Of a stretch of 64,000 bases of DNA, positions 45,638 to 58,172 are shown one piece after another; within the stretch, counting starts at the first letter, position 1; each line of letters starts with the position of its first letter. This DNA comes from Gigaspora rosea (lineage: Eukaryota; Glomeromycota; Glomeromycetes; Diversisporales; Gigasporaceae): positions 570,300 through 634,299 of the forward strand of contig QKWP01000003.1 in assembly GCA_003550325.1 (NCBI GenBank). Direction: 5' to 3'. The notes under the pieces were generated by a model. That model saw only the letters and a program-made list of their open reading frames with translations, ran no database searches and was not told where the DNA came from. Both the position numbers and the translations under genes were made by a program.

Positions 45638-47639
45638 ATGGAAAGTGATAAGGTTTATACTATACATTCTATATTATATACAAATTTTTTTTACAAAAAA
45701 TTAATTATTTATAATTTAAAGAATAAACACTTTACTATATCCACAAGAATGCTCAAGTTAAAGTACAACAAACCTGGATCTGATATTAGCTTCAATTATG
45801 AATTTGATACTATTGATAATAATGTTAATGTTACAAGCTTAGCTAAAGAAAACTTTGACAATTTCTAAAAGAATAGTAATGCAAATAAAAAGAATATAGA
45901 TCAGTATTTATTGAATAAAGTTTATCATAATTATTTTTAAATTTATTTATATTTAGTTTATTTTAGACTAGGTTTGCTACACTATCACAAGAAAATGTTG
46001 ATCATATTATTAATTATTCCAAAGTATTCAATACTAAACATACTAAGAAAACTTGGACTAATGTATTGGACAAGTATTTTATTAATATAAACCTTCTAGG
46101 AAATATCATATAAATTGCAAATCAAACTGAATTAGAGTCAATTCTTGTGAATTTTTTTGTCATTTTAAAAAAGCAAATAGTCAACCTTATGCATCTAGCT
46201 CTATTTATAATTGCTATTGTGCAATTTCTTGTCATCTTTAAAAATATCCATGTATTGAGCCTATACATAAGGATGAAAGCATTTCGGTTTCTAAAACCTG
46301 AAATTAAAATTTGAAGATGAAATTATTTTTAACCTATTTTATTTGAAAAACGAAATTATTTGATACTTTTTGAATAGACAAAATTATAAGGAACATATAT
46401 ATATAAATTTTATTTGCTCTTCTATATAAAAATTTCAATTTTCTATAATGAAGACGAAATAGGCCTTTTTCAAAAATCAATTTCAGTGACATCACTAATT
46501 GAGCCAAACAAAATATTTATGATAAGAATTTATTTCCAAGGCTGTTATTAACTATCGATGGTCAAATTAAATTTGTACAAGACAATAATCCTCATCAAAA
46601 AATTTTTGGCTATGTTTATTATGTGGATTACATGAGCATAGTAGGCTTTATTATGATTGGCTAATTTTTGAAGACTATCTTATTATAACAAACTCTTATT
46701 AAAATAATGGTTTTCTATCACAAGAATGAATTTGAAATCACAAGTACGAATTTCTAGAGTGTGAGACAAAAAAATTAGAAAGTTTACATCTTACTTTATA
46801 AACTATCAAAGTAATTCAGTAATCTGCGAGGTAATTTAAAAGTTAAATAAGAAGTAACTTATTTCACCTTGAATAGGGTGAACATTAACAAATATGTTGA
46901 AATTTCGTACTCATTAGACAAGCAAGAGAAACTCAAAGAAAGTTCTTATTTTTTGGTAGTAGACAAAGTTATAGATTATTAAATTAGTAAATATTTAGCA
47001 ATGAAGTTTTTTCTTTGCTTTTTAATTTGTTTTGCTCTTAGTATATCAACCTTAGATCTTGTACATTGAGAAAAGGATGTCGAAATGTAGAGAAGTATTG
47101 TAAATATGAAATGGGCATTAAATATATAAAAGAAGCATCAAATATGTAGAACTTGGATATTAAATATAGCACATAGAGTATAGTGAGCTTTAAAATTATG
47201 AAAGCAGGGAAATAATCTTGAGGACTAGCTATAGAGCGTTTTTTTTTAATTTAATCATTTAGGCTATGAAAGAATTTCTAAAGAAAAAGTTATTAATATT
47301 TTTTTTGTATTTAGATCTCTAGTAAGTCTTCACAAGATTATTAATATGCTTAGAACATAGTTGTTAAACGATTTTAAAGATCTGATATTGATGAAAATTT
47401 CAAAAGGTATAAAAATATTAAAAGATAAGTTCGAGTTTCATGTGTTTTTACTTATTGTAGTTGATTAATTATTTTAATATATTTATATTAATTTAATTAT
47501 TATTCAATTTATCATTATTTATTATTGGCAAGTGATTTAGTATTAAGGATTTTATCATTAAAATGAATCAAAATTTGTTACTAAGAGCTTTTAGGCTATG
47601 TTTATTTTTTTCTTGATTATTGTAATAGGTCAAATTAAC

Positions 47640-47820
47640 AGGTCCCCGAAATATACATAGATAGGTCGAGTATGAATTTGCTTATTGTTGAGGATTTTTA
47701 TGCAGATCTTTCTATTTATAGTAATTTTTTGCTTATTTTTGAAGTTTTTTCTGCAGATCTTTTCTTTTTTAGTAACCCTATAATTAACCTGACCATCTAT
47801 GTATATTTCAGGGTCCTAAA
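47640..47820. mobile_element. 181-bp MITE, AGGWCCC ends, 8-bp TSD
   Basis: aggtccccgaaatatacata and inverted right end aggaccctgaaatatacata pair over about 28 bases. A perfect octamer aaattaac flanks the element (47632-47639, 47821-47828). The AGGACCC tips relate it to 3700-3987. No ORF. Confidence 0.9.
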
Positions 47821-48378
47821 TTAACTAATGGGTAAGTTTTGTATATACAAATATAACATTTTACAAAAACATTTGTTAAAATATGAATAGTTAAATATAA
47901 AAAAATGATAGTCCGTATTTAAAATTTTTTGTTTATTTTTTGTTTTTTTTATACATGTATCGCATTAGATCCAAGTACTGTAATAAATTATTGCAATTCT
48001 TAAATTTAAATAAATGTATCTTTTTATTTAATTAATATCCCGTATCTTTTATTTAATTAATATCTTGCAAAATATTTTACTTCAGCTCGTTCTTAATATA
48101 AATCTATTAACCAATCAGATTTTAACAAATCACGAAATAATCTACAAAAATTATCCAATCAAAATGAAAGCCCGCTATACTGATTATGTGGAGGAGATGC
48201 ATGTCAATTAGTTTGATCATATAAAGCCAACTCCTGGAAAGTCTCTTCAAGCTGTTATACCTTGTGAGAAAAACCATGCTAGGGCATAAAGAATTTACAT
48301 AATGCTGGTAGAAATTTGTGAAATACCTCCAGATATGAATAGCAAATTTACTTCAGTATCTGACAATTTATACTACAT

Positions 48379-48612
48379 CAGGGTTGGGCAGCCTTCTATG
48401 TCCAGTGAATTTCACTGGACACTGGACATATAAATTTGTCCAGTGTCCATTGATTTATTAACATATATAGTAAAAATTAGTGGTATATTACTGTCCTAAT
48501 TATTTGGTTTGCTTGACTCTGAACAGAGGTTTCTTATTTCTAAAAAAATTACAGACAATTTTAGAAATTTAAATTTTATTGGACAACCCACTTGTCCAAT
48601 TGCCCAACCCTG
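48379..48612. mobile_element. 234-bp hAT-like MITE, CAGGGTTGGGCA ends, 8-bp TSD
   Basis: cagggttgggcagcc and inverted right end cagggttgggcaattggaca pair; a perfect octamer tactacat flanks it (48371-48378, 48613-48620). The interior has repeated tccagtg/cactgga words. CAGGG tips with an octamer duplication are classical for hAT. It interrupts the Crypton-like relic. Confidence 0.92.
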
Positions 48613-49548
48613 TACTACATATATCGTTGTGAACAAATTTTAAAACCAAAGAATTTTTTTTAAAATTGCACCTAATAAAGATACTTTGAATTATACTTAT
48701 CTTTTATTTATTTATTTTTTTATATTTTTATTTAGATTTTATTAGAGGAATTTGGTTTCATGATGCAGCTTTAGGTTAACATTCACATGAAAAAATGATT
48801 CGTGAAATTTGTCATATAACTTCAATTGATACAGATCTCAAAAAAATCACGTATCATTCAATTTGACGAACAGCAATTCAGATACTTACTCAATTAAATG
48901 TGTCAACTGACCATATAATGGCCTTTAGTGTCATCGATCCCTGGTGGTGTAGCTTTATATGAAACATTTACACGGGATATATTACACAATACTTCAATAA
49001 TGATTCCTTCTGTCAAACAAGATAATACAGGTAATAATTTGTAATTTGCCATTTTAAAAAAATAATTCACATATAGTATATAAAATATACATTTTCTAAA
49101 ATATTACTATTCAAATCTCCATTAGCATCTCTTTCAAATATTCAAGATACTACTAATATCTCCATTGGCTTCTCTTTCAAATAATCAGGATTCTACACGA
49201 TCTTTAGTAACTTCATCATTAAACCATCAAATACCTGGTCCAATTCAGCAAAATCGAATTAGAACGGCAAGAAAATTTACACTATTTGATGCCTCTAAAC
49301 CATTTATAAGCCCTCTTAAATCACGTAATAATGGCTCATCTAATATTAAAGTTATCGATAATGAATCACAACGATTTCTTTCATTTCAGTCACATGATAA
49401 TGACTCATCTGATATTCGAGTTATCGATGAAGAAACACAACAAATTCTTCCTTCAATTAGTTCAAATTCGATTGATAACTTACCCCGAGTCATTATTGAA
49501 AATTGTAACAATTGTAAAGTAGAAATTAACATTACTTTACGAAAATAA

Positions 49549-50306
49549 TTATAATGTAGATAGTTATTGCTTTATTTAACTAGAAATATTATATATTTCT
49601 TAATAAAACGATAGCCAAACAATATATTTGTAATTGCTTAATTAAGCTGCTAAATATTTGAGAAATATTAATAAGCAAAATTTTATTATACTTGGATGAT
49701 TTTCCCATTGTTTATTATGAGGATTTTAAAATTTTTGGATTCATTTGAGAGAATTTTAAAAATCTAAGCTTAAAATTTCCGAGTCTATTCAAGAGAATTT
49801 TAATAATCGAAGCTTTAATATATTTGAATTATTCCCCATTGTTTGCTGTAAGAATTTAAAATTTCCGAGGGTATACAAGGGGATTAACATCTTTGTTATA
49901 ATTTTAGTGATAAAAGCCATGATTAATAACACCGAAAATACCGTAGTGCGGACATAATAAAAACGTGAAATAATGTGTTAATCCAGAATCAACGTAAATT
50001 TAGAAATAACGCGGAACATTGTACGCCCCGAATTTCAATCTACACTATTAATGACTATTCTATTCTATTCTACAGACTATCTACTATAATCGATTATGAA
50101 TTAAAAGAACAAGAAGAATTATTATAAAAATATTATGAGTAAAAAGAAAAATGTAATATGAGCGAACATGATTCCGAATGACTAGTAAATGATAAATGAA
50201 TTAGCAAATTCATATCAGTGATGGCATTTTCAAGTGTAACAACGTTACATGACCATATATGGTAGGTCACGATGGTCAGCCCATTATAAAGCGCTAATAA
50301 TAATAC
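49549..50306. other. AT-rich spacer with a diverged tandem repeat
   Basis: No gene. Around 49695-49885 two to three diverged units of about 70-130 bases share ttcccattgttt and ttaaaatttccgag. Confidence 0.4.
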
Positions 50307-50707
50307 GGTAACCTGAGTTTTTTAGGTTACGTTTTTGATGCAGATCTGTACTTAATTTGGGGTACGTCTAAAGCCGTGTGCGGTCATATGTTTTTGACTT
50401 TTTGATTATGGTTAGGGTAAGGGTTAGTCTGGGGTCAGATTTAGAGTTGTTCTATATAGTAAAATTGCCTCCCTGACATTAATGCCCCAAGGTAGGTTTA
50501 GATGCCCGTTTCTTGTATCTTTGACGCTTTTCACTTTATTTTCGTCGGGCTTGATCCGTGTCGATCAAAACAAACAATTTTATTGGCTCTATGTCACGTG
50601 ACGCACACGGCTTTAGACGACCCCTTAATTTGGGTTAGGGTACTATTTTAGGATAGTTAGATGGTGGTCTGCATCAATAACGTAACCTAAAAAACTCAGG
50701 TTTCACC
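50307..50707. mobile_element. TIR element (outer) with ~40-bp perfect-like ends
   Basis: aacctgagttttttaggtta continues to gatgcagatc on the left, and its inverse spans 50661-50700 on the right (ggtctgcatcaataacgtaa, cctaaaaaactcagg). The element hosts 50360-50624. Without the guest it is about 130 bp. Flanking target duplication is not clear. Confidence 0.75.
50360..50624. mobile_element. 265-bp MITE nested in the previous element, 8-bp TSD
   Basis: gggtacgtctaaagccgtgt and inverted right end ggggtcgtctaaagccgtgt pair. ttaatttg occurs at 50352-50359 and 50625-50632. This part is markedly GC-richer than its surroundings. Confidence 0.85.
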
Positions 50708-52713
50708 CTGTCGTATAATAATTATTATACTTAAAAAAACCGAAAGCCAGTATAAGTTTAAAGTTTAATTGATTTATATTACCTATTAAATAAATATAAT
50801 AAACAAACGAAATATTAAAATCAAGTTCTTATTTAAAATACATTAATTTTATGATGTAGACAAGGTTTACACCGGGTGATGCTAGTATATAAATAATACG
50901 CAAATTAAAATTTTTATTATAATTGTATTTTGCTCTATAATATCCTATATTATATCTTAAGTTAACCGGATATCTCAATAATTTATCTGTTTATCAATTT
51001 TATAATTCGGGTATCCGGATAACCTAACAGTTAACCGGTTATTGTATCCTAGGGTACGACCACTACTCTACAAAGCTAATGGTCAATTAATTAAAAAAAA
51101 TTTCTATAAAAAGTTATATATGTTTGAATTTGATTATTTTTGAATCATTATATCTTTCTATAGATAAAAGAGTTTTTTCTTCAAAACTAGCTGTTAATTA
51201 GTAAGGCTCAGCCCAGTTTTAAAGTTATGGTGTTTTTTTTTAAAAAAAAAATTTTATACTATATTTTGACGCACAATATCAATACATGAATTTTATTGGC
51301 CAACCACGACCACAAAATAATTGATGATCTCATATTAAAATTAATTTACGTATAGTTATATTTATTTTTTTATTTTTTTTATTTTTATTTATCGTAGAAT
51401 ACATTTTGGTTGGTATTTTTCTCCCGTATTTGGTGATGGTTGTGTGCTTGTGTAAATTTTTTATTTCGTGATTTTTTCCGTATTTGGTAATGGTTATGTG
51501 CTTGTGATTTTTTTATTACGTTATTTATTTATCTTTTTATATTGTGCTCATGTTGGTATGTCTTTTTTTTGAGGGGTTACCTTGTTCGATGACTTGTTCG
51601 ACTTGTTCGATGACTTGTTGCGTACACCCTTTTGGGAAGTAGATCATACCGAATTAAGTTGAAAAGTTCTTGCCGATTTTATATCCTCTTACTCTATCTA
51701 TTTTATCCATTATTTATTTATTATACTTGTATATATATACAGTATCTATATCATTAGGTATGTGCATATCCATTCTATGATAACCTTTACTGGATTAGCT
51801 CCGCCCACCCGCCCATTTTACAAACTTGTGTCTTATTTATATTTTTTTTTCAAAGTGATCTGTTCTCTGTGATTTGCGTGATATATACGTAACACCATTT
51901 TTTTCGTTATTTTGCGAGATCTTTGATTAATCTTCGGATCAACCGGTCCGCATTAGCTTAGATCGAAAATCTTTGTTGGTTTCGTCAATTTGATATGATC
52001 GTATGTTGTTATGAAATATAAATAAATTATCGTGTTAAAACCCCCCAATTCATGTTATACGAGTTTTTTTTTTTCATAAAAAAAAATAATAAAAAAATAA
52101 AAAAATAAGTGATGACTTGAGACTGTGGTGGCAGTGTCCCGCTAAATACTGTGGAAAATGCTTTTTACTCGAAAAAAAAATGTCTACATTTTTTTTTTTT
52201 TTTTTTAAACTTTAGAGGCCGGGTACTATGGCCGGGATTTTATTATGAGTTATTAGGACGTAATATTTATTACATGAATGAGGATACAACTAGCCACACG
52301 TGCACTTTTGGTGCCTAATTTAAGTAGTCCGCCCGAAGGTTCTACACTAGCTGCCATACCTACAACCCAACTACGGGAATTGCCTATTTAAACCCTCTGG
52401 TTCACGCTCTTCCTATTACTACCCGTTACACTGCACAAGCGCAGATATTAAGGGGCCAAAAAATGTCTACATTTTATTAATTAATTTAAATAAAAAAAAA
52501 TAACTATTAAAAAGAAAAAAAAAAAGTAACAGGGAAATAGATGGCTTATTATCGATCCGTTAATAAATAAATATGTATATATACGTATAAAAATATAAAC
52601 TCTCTTCAAAGAAAAAAAATTCTCCTATTACACTTTTGATACCCGAAAAAAAAAACAGCTATATATACATTAGTTCACGTATTTATTTTTGATTTATTGA
52701 AAAAAAAACAAAA
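50708..52713. other. AT-rich spacer
   Basis: No gene is supported. 51235-51350 repeats the Kelch 3' flank (10580-10740). 51575-51615 is a small tandem of gttcgatgactt. 52095-52450 is less AT-rich (cccgctaaatactgtgg; gccgggtactatggccggga; a CT-rich stretch), but I recognise no gene. It may include upstream sequence of the next gene; a TATA-like tatatataca is at about 52661-52670. Confidence 0.35.
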
Positions 52714-53679
52714 ATGCCAGCGAAATTATCTGCTATTTGTTATGTTCACGATTGCACTGATTCATATAACTCGAGAGTTTACCTTAAAACAGATAACTGC
52801 TATTGCGAAAGTTGAGGATGATGACCCAACAAATATTGTTTTCTTAAAGACAAAAGTTTTTATCCCCATTGATGAAACTGTTCAGCATTATATTGAACCG
52901 TTTGAAGTCGGTGACGTTATTTATCTCAGTGAAAAATTTATTGCTTATGAAACCTATTACTTGGTAAATTTTTTTTCTTATTTATTTTCTTTTTTTGGAA
53001 TAAAAAATTTACTTTATTTATAATAAATAAGGTAAATGCTACCTCAATTAAAGTAGTAGATTTGGATTTCGATGATATGCCCGCGATAGGTTTAAATGTA
53101 ATGATTAGTGCCCGGACAACTCAGACTGTTAAAATGGTAGATGGATACTCTACCCTTGACTTTTACGTAGAAGAAAGGCTTGGGGATAGAGAACCGTCTG
53201 ATTTTTGGGTTGAAGTAAAACATTTAACGAATAATTCATATCTTTCATCCAAAACAAACTCTATTAACCAAAATCTTCGCTCAACTACCGCTATTCTTGT
53301 TGGAACTATCTATTACCATAAATCATCGTCAGATGAAAGTACACCTCATGATGCGACTGAAAAACATGTTATGTTGTTGCAGGATATTTCTATGATTTCT
53401 ACTAATCATAGTACAGCCGGCTCTAGAACGATTAATGTTCCTTGGTTAACTCAGCCAATTTCTCCTGCACGTTCCCCAAATAAGAATACTCGTTCCTCCC
53501 GTAGCACTACCCAGAAGAATTCCAAAAGGGGTCGTGCTACTTTATCTCAAATGGGTGCTACTACAACCCGAATTGGTGCTACTACTACTCGAGGAAGTCA
53601 AGCTCTCACGACAGCCTTACAAGCAAATTCAATGCCAGTTGATTCAGACATACAACCATTACAATCCCAAGAAACATGA
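52714..53679 (+). pseudogene. Possible OB-fold (ssDNA-binding-like) protein, frameshifted exon 1
   Basis: The ATG at 52714 begins MPAKLSAICYVHDCTDSYNS, then VYLKTD. Near 52803 the frame must shift by one base to continue AKVEDDDPTN. Exon 1 ends YETYYL; a 68-bp intron (52964-53031, GTAAAT...AAG) is followed by VNATSIKVVDLDFDDMPAIG in exon 2, which stays open to the stop at 53679. The beta-rich stretch VGDVIYLSEKFIAYETYYLV, then a second block (LDFYVEERLG ... AILVGTIYYH ... HVMLLQDISM), has the alternation of an OB fold. The C-terminal tail is Ser/Thr/Arg rich (SPNKNTRSSRSTTQKNSKRG), likely disordered and nucleic-acid binding. I do not recognise a named family. It lies 1.4 kb upstream of the Helitron on the same strand; Helitrons of other eukaryotes often carry RPA-like proteins. 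Confidence 0.5.
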
Positions 53680-54348
53680 AAGACAACTTGTATTTCCGAG
53701 AGTGACCAAGAAGTTTAATCAATCTATTTTTTTTTATATATATATATGATGATATGACCGTTTTTCCAGTTTAAAAAAAATATATAAATAAATATAAATC
53801 ACATACCTTCATATTCTAAATCATTATATTAAAAACGTAAATAATCATATCATTAATGTTATTCTTTGTATACGCGTATAAAAGTTTATACCTATAGAGT
53901 ACATTATTATATAAAGATATTCGCTATGAATAAATAATTTATCCTTGAAATAATTTTTATACTGTATAGACACCTAATAAATAACCAATAATTATTATAA
54001 TAATAACTGCTTTCAACAATCCTTTCTTTGAATCTACATTCGTATAAATCAAAAAAATCAATCTATCACATCTACCAACAGAATTTGGACAAACAACAAC
54101 TATCCCTTGCTCTTTATACTGTCTATATTGTAAATATTCAGTTCTAAACTTCTTTCCCAAAAAAATTATCTTGTAAATCAAACCGATATGTAGTCTTATA
54201 AGCTTTACACAAAAAAAAAAGTAAACGTACTCATCAAACAAAACCAATATAAACGAACGAGAATAAGACTAGAGTAACGAAATTCTTTTGATAAAAAATA
54301 CCTGTAATAGAAAAAAATAAGCTTACTGATTTTAATTAATAATAAATA

Positions 54349-54393
<45 letters not shown>

Positions 54394-55112
54394 AAAACAA
54401 TCCATGTTTTTTTATTATACCGTTTAATTTAATTGAAACCTATAATATAAAAAAAATTTTTTCGAGATAGAAGTTTTCATACTATATGTATAAAAGATTA
54501 AAATTTTGTACTATGCATATCCTTGTGCGAATCATCGACGACGATGATCGATCTGGTTTTGCGAGACTTCAGCCCGTGATTCTCGGTTTGCTTTATGAAT
54601 TATATAAACATTTACTCAAAAAATTATATATAGAGATCTTTTAAAGTCAGATTAGATCTGAATTAAGTTTACGCGATCAACTCGATTAAGCAAAAAAGAT
54701 TTACGAACCCCTATGTTAATTGATCCCTTTAAAATAAGATATGCATATAGATCGGTCAATAGATCGTCAGAAAAAAGATTTTGAAGATTCAACCTTTTTT
54801 TTACTTACCGTATCATGAAAAAAAAGATTTAAATAACATAAATAAATAGATAAGATGATCAAAAGATTCCCTTCCATTAATCAACAGTCGCTAACAAGAA
54901 AATGAATAATTGTCATGCTCTTCAAAATTATTATGAATAGCATATTTCATGCATCACCCATCGTGTGAATTATTAGAATCGAAACCCTTAAAAAATGCAA
55001 ACCTGTAATTGTCAAAATTTTATATATTGTATATATTACATATAAATAAAAAATTTCTAACGTAAATCACTGTTGATTACTAGTATATAAAAATTACGAA
55101 TGTCATAAAATA
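53680..55112. other. AT-rich spacer with 40-base poly-A tract
   Basis: No convincing gene. A 96-codon minus-strand frame (54247-53957) is open but hydrophobic and biased, with no motif. 54351-54390 is an uninterrupted run of about 40 A. 54480-54800 is slightly GC-richer with gatc words (cgatcgat-like at about 54548), possibly upstream Helitron sequence. Confidence 0.4.
54351..54390 (+). repeat. Poly-A tract
   Basis: About 40 consecutive A residues following an aataataaa-type stretch. It could be a microsatellite or the tail of a retroposed sequence; no retroposon body is recognised beside it. Confidence 0.9.
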
Positions 55113-57617
55113 ATGCATTCTGCAACAATAGTTTTTATTTGCGTATTCTTACTTATAATCAATTATAATAAGAAATTATCTAAAAAAAATTTTTCCATTA
55201 TGACCTACCGACTTCGTAATATTTATACTTTTGATAATAACTTCGGAACTTCACAAGAACAGCCTAATCATCCAATAAGTAATCATACTAATATACCACT
55301 TAACACAAACATCCAATCCTCTCAAGATAGTATATTTTGGGTACCTTCTCCTAAATTTAAAAAATTATACCAAAAATTTCAAAATGATATTTTAACTCAA
55401 TGGCCCAGAATTGCTTGTGTGTACTGTGGAAGGCTTTTGTATCCTGAAAAGGCATCTTGGGTACTTTATGATCCAATGATTACTTACCCAATACAGATAA
55501 ATATACCAAACATTTCCTTATCATTCAATCCTAATGTTAATCGTATTGCTGAGTTGAGGGTTCCCACTTGCAAATCTTGTAAAAAGCCTTCTACAAGGTT
55601 TTCTTTTCCTTATCTTTCTTCGATGCCTAATGAAATAGTATCTGTTCCTTTACACAAAAGAAAACATTTATCTCCTGTTTATCTACATTGCTCTTTGGGA
55701 AGAAACCCAAACAGTAATCCTTACTCTGAGTATAGAAATTTGGTTGGTGTTATGAATTACTCTCGTAATATCAGAGCACATGCACTATATTCTGGTATTC
55801 TTGGTGCCTTTTTAGAACCAACTAATAATTCTTTCAATAATACATCTAATAACTCTATTCAAGATGAAACCTTACATCTTGCTGCCACCTGGCTAGCTCA
55901 AAATAATCCTTACCTACGCCCATTTGCTCTTCAATTAGTATCATTAAACAATTCCCAACCCCTAAATAACCCTTTTCCAATCGCACAACAAGCACAACCT
56001 AACACTGAAATACTTATAGCTAACCCAAATGATATTATAATACCTACCTACAATTTTCCTGATGAGGTTCATAATGAAGACTTTCACTATACTAGACAAA
56101 TGTCAGGCTTTATTCAAGAGAATAATAATTTGCGCTTACCAATATCTACATATGATCCGAACTTAGAACCTTTACTTTTTCCTGACTTATTTACAGATGG
56201 AAAGGGTCACTTCCATGATATTTTAACTTATACTCCTCTCACTGATGAATCACGCATTGAATCATATGGAAAATACATAAAGCAAAGATTAACAAATATA
56301 GATTATAGATGGAGAATTCATCATTATTGGCCTTCATGGTCTTACTTACAATTAGAAAAATTGAGGCATCATCAAAACAACCAATGTTTATTAAGACAGT
56401 CTTATTTTAATGCTACTTTTAATCATTCTCTATCTTCAGGAAGAGACCTACTTTGTACTAGCAATTATACTTCACACAATATTATCAATGAAAATATAAC
56501 AATTCCTATTCCTTCATTCATACGTACAGGTGACACCTACTTTCATCAAAAACAACTCCATCTAAACACCATGTAATATAACCTTGGACTACCTACTCTA
56601 TTTATAACTCTAAGTATGGCTGAAAGTCGTTGGACTCATCTTAATGATATACTTCAGAGTAGTGACAATGGTGATACTTTACCCACTAATAGACCTTTTC
56701 ATTGTGCAAATTATTTTGTTCATAGATTTCAATCTTTAAAAAAAGAACTCTATAACAAACCTGATCTCACAGGATTTGGAAAAATTGTAAATTTTTTTGA
56801 TAGAGTTGAATTTCAAAACAGAGGTGCTGCCCACACCCATAGTTGTTACTGGACAACTAATACAATTGAAACTATGATTTCAAATAATATAATACGATCT
56901 ACAATACCTGATCCACTATCTGAATGTGACTTATATAATGCAGTTATATCAAATCAAATACATACATGTGATATAAGATGCCAAAATTTACTTCCTTCAC
57001 AAACTTGTAAAAAAGGGTTTCCTCGCCCTTTCTGTGAAATAACCCATTATGAAGAAGGTAATTCTCATTACACATATAAATGTTTAACTGAAGCTGACTC
57101 CTGAGTTGTTCCTTATCATGCTCCTACTCTTTTACTTTGGAATGCACACATGAATGCCCAATACATAACTGATAAAGGATTTGCTCGTTATATGGCAAAA
57201 TATATTGCAAAAACAGAACCTTCTCATATTTTTAATATTTATGAAAATGATCATTTAAGAGAACATATAATTGCTCATAAACTAGGCTCAATGGAACTTA
57301 TGTTCTTATTATTAGGTCACCAAATTTGCAGTTCATCTATCACTGTTAAGTTCCTTACTACTGACTCACCTTCAATTAGAACACGTACTATTCTTCCTGT
57401 ATCTTTAATAAATGAAGATGATGAAAATCCTTACTATGATGATACTATAATTAAATATATGTCCCGCCCTCATACTCCTGAATTCGATCAGCTTATCTAT
57501 CCTCAATATTTTGAAAATTACTCAATTACTCCTTACTCACCTCAATCAACCTCCCATTACATTCATCTTGATGACTTATCTAACTATGTTGTAAAACGCA
57601 AAAAAAAAAAATATTAA
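55113..57617 (+). pseudogene. Helitron Rep (HUH/Y2) half of the Rep-helicase
   Basis: The open part to 56576 starts with a hydrophobic N terminus; Met at 55200 is an alternative start. It has CxxC pairs at residues about 102-105 and 153-156 (zinc-ribbon type) and LFPDLFTDGKGHFHDILTYT, a conserved Helitron motif. After an in-frame TAA (56574-56576) the frame continues as GLPTLFITLSMAESRW, and EFQNRGAAHTHSCYW (about 56809-56853) carries the HxH metal-binding motif. A second in-frame TGA (57102-57104) is followed by KGFARYMAKYIAKTE (about 57174-57218) with the two catalytic tyrosines four residues apart. A run of twelve A near 57600-57611 shifts the frame before the helicase. Rep nicks DNA for rolling-circle transposition. 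Both catalytic motifs are intact, so decay is slight. Confidence 0.92.
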
Positions 57618-58172
57618 CCAGATACCGATTTCTCAAACTCAAAGATGGAGAACCATATTTTTACCAACAACTATTGTTAAACATTCCTGCAAGAAATGAA
57701 TCAAATTATCGAAATGGACCTACTGGAACTTATAGAGAAAAATATCTTTCCCTCTTTCCAGAATCATTATCACACATACAAGATCATGCTTCAAACTTAA
57801 GACAATCAACAATCATACATCTAAACAATTGTTTTGCTGAAATACTGGATAGATTATTAAACTCATTAGATAATTCCCTTCCAACTAATCTCCACCAAAT
57901 TATACAATTTCAATTAGAAAACCTAAAAATTCTTCCTGATCTTCTACCGGAGTCTGCAGTACTTGAACTACCTCCAGACCAATACCATGTATTATCAACT
58001 ATTTCCATGTATATGGGTCGAAATAGTAGCACCAAGTGGCCCTATTATTTTATAACAGGCTCAGCTGGTACTGGAAAATCCTACATAATTAAACTAATCA
58101 TAAACCTACTCAACCAAAGACGGTCATTCTATTTAATATTAGCTCCTACTGGAGTTGCAGCCCAAAATGTGG

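Larger units (their letters stand above)
45638..49548 (+). pseudogene. Crypton-like tyrosine-recombinase (DUF3504-type) gene relic
   Basis: Pieces in order on one strand: SFNYEFDTIDNNVNVTSLAK (to 45868, then TAA); KNSNANKKNIDQYLLNK, an intron (about 45919-45968), and TRFATLSQENVDHIINYSK with NTKHTKKTWTNVLDKYF. Then SQPYASSSIYNCYCAISCHL (about 46180-46240), NIYDKNLFPRLLLTIDGQIK (about 46505-46565), and LYYI...RCEQ around the MITE at 48379. IWFHDAALG, MIREICHITSI and YHSI-stop-RTA (48750-48880) resemble the HxxR part of the catalytic domain. A Ser-rich tail ends in VIIENCNNCKVEINITLRK at 49548. The order SAM-like arm, then HxxR, fits Crypton-derived recombinases. Many stops and shifts; two MITEs are inserted. 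The final 127-codon open frame (49165-49548) is the best-preserved piece. The family call is by motif layout only. Confidence 0.6.

Noticed and set aside
53957..54247. 96-codon minus-strand ORF with a hydrophobic C terminus
   Set aside because: No domain, no homologue in the window, AT-driven composition (run of Ile) and no promoter or intron signal; kept only as part of the spacer description.
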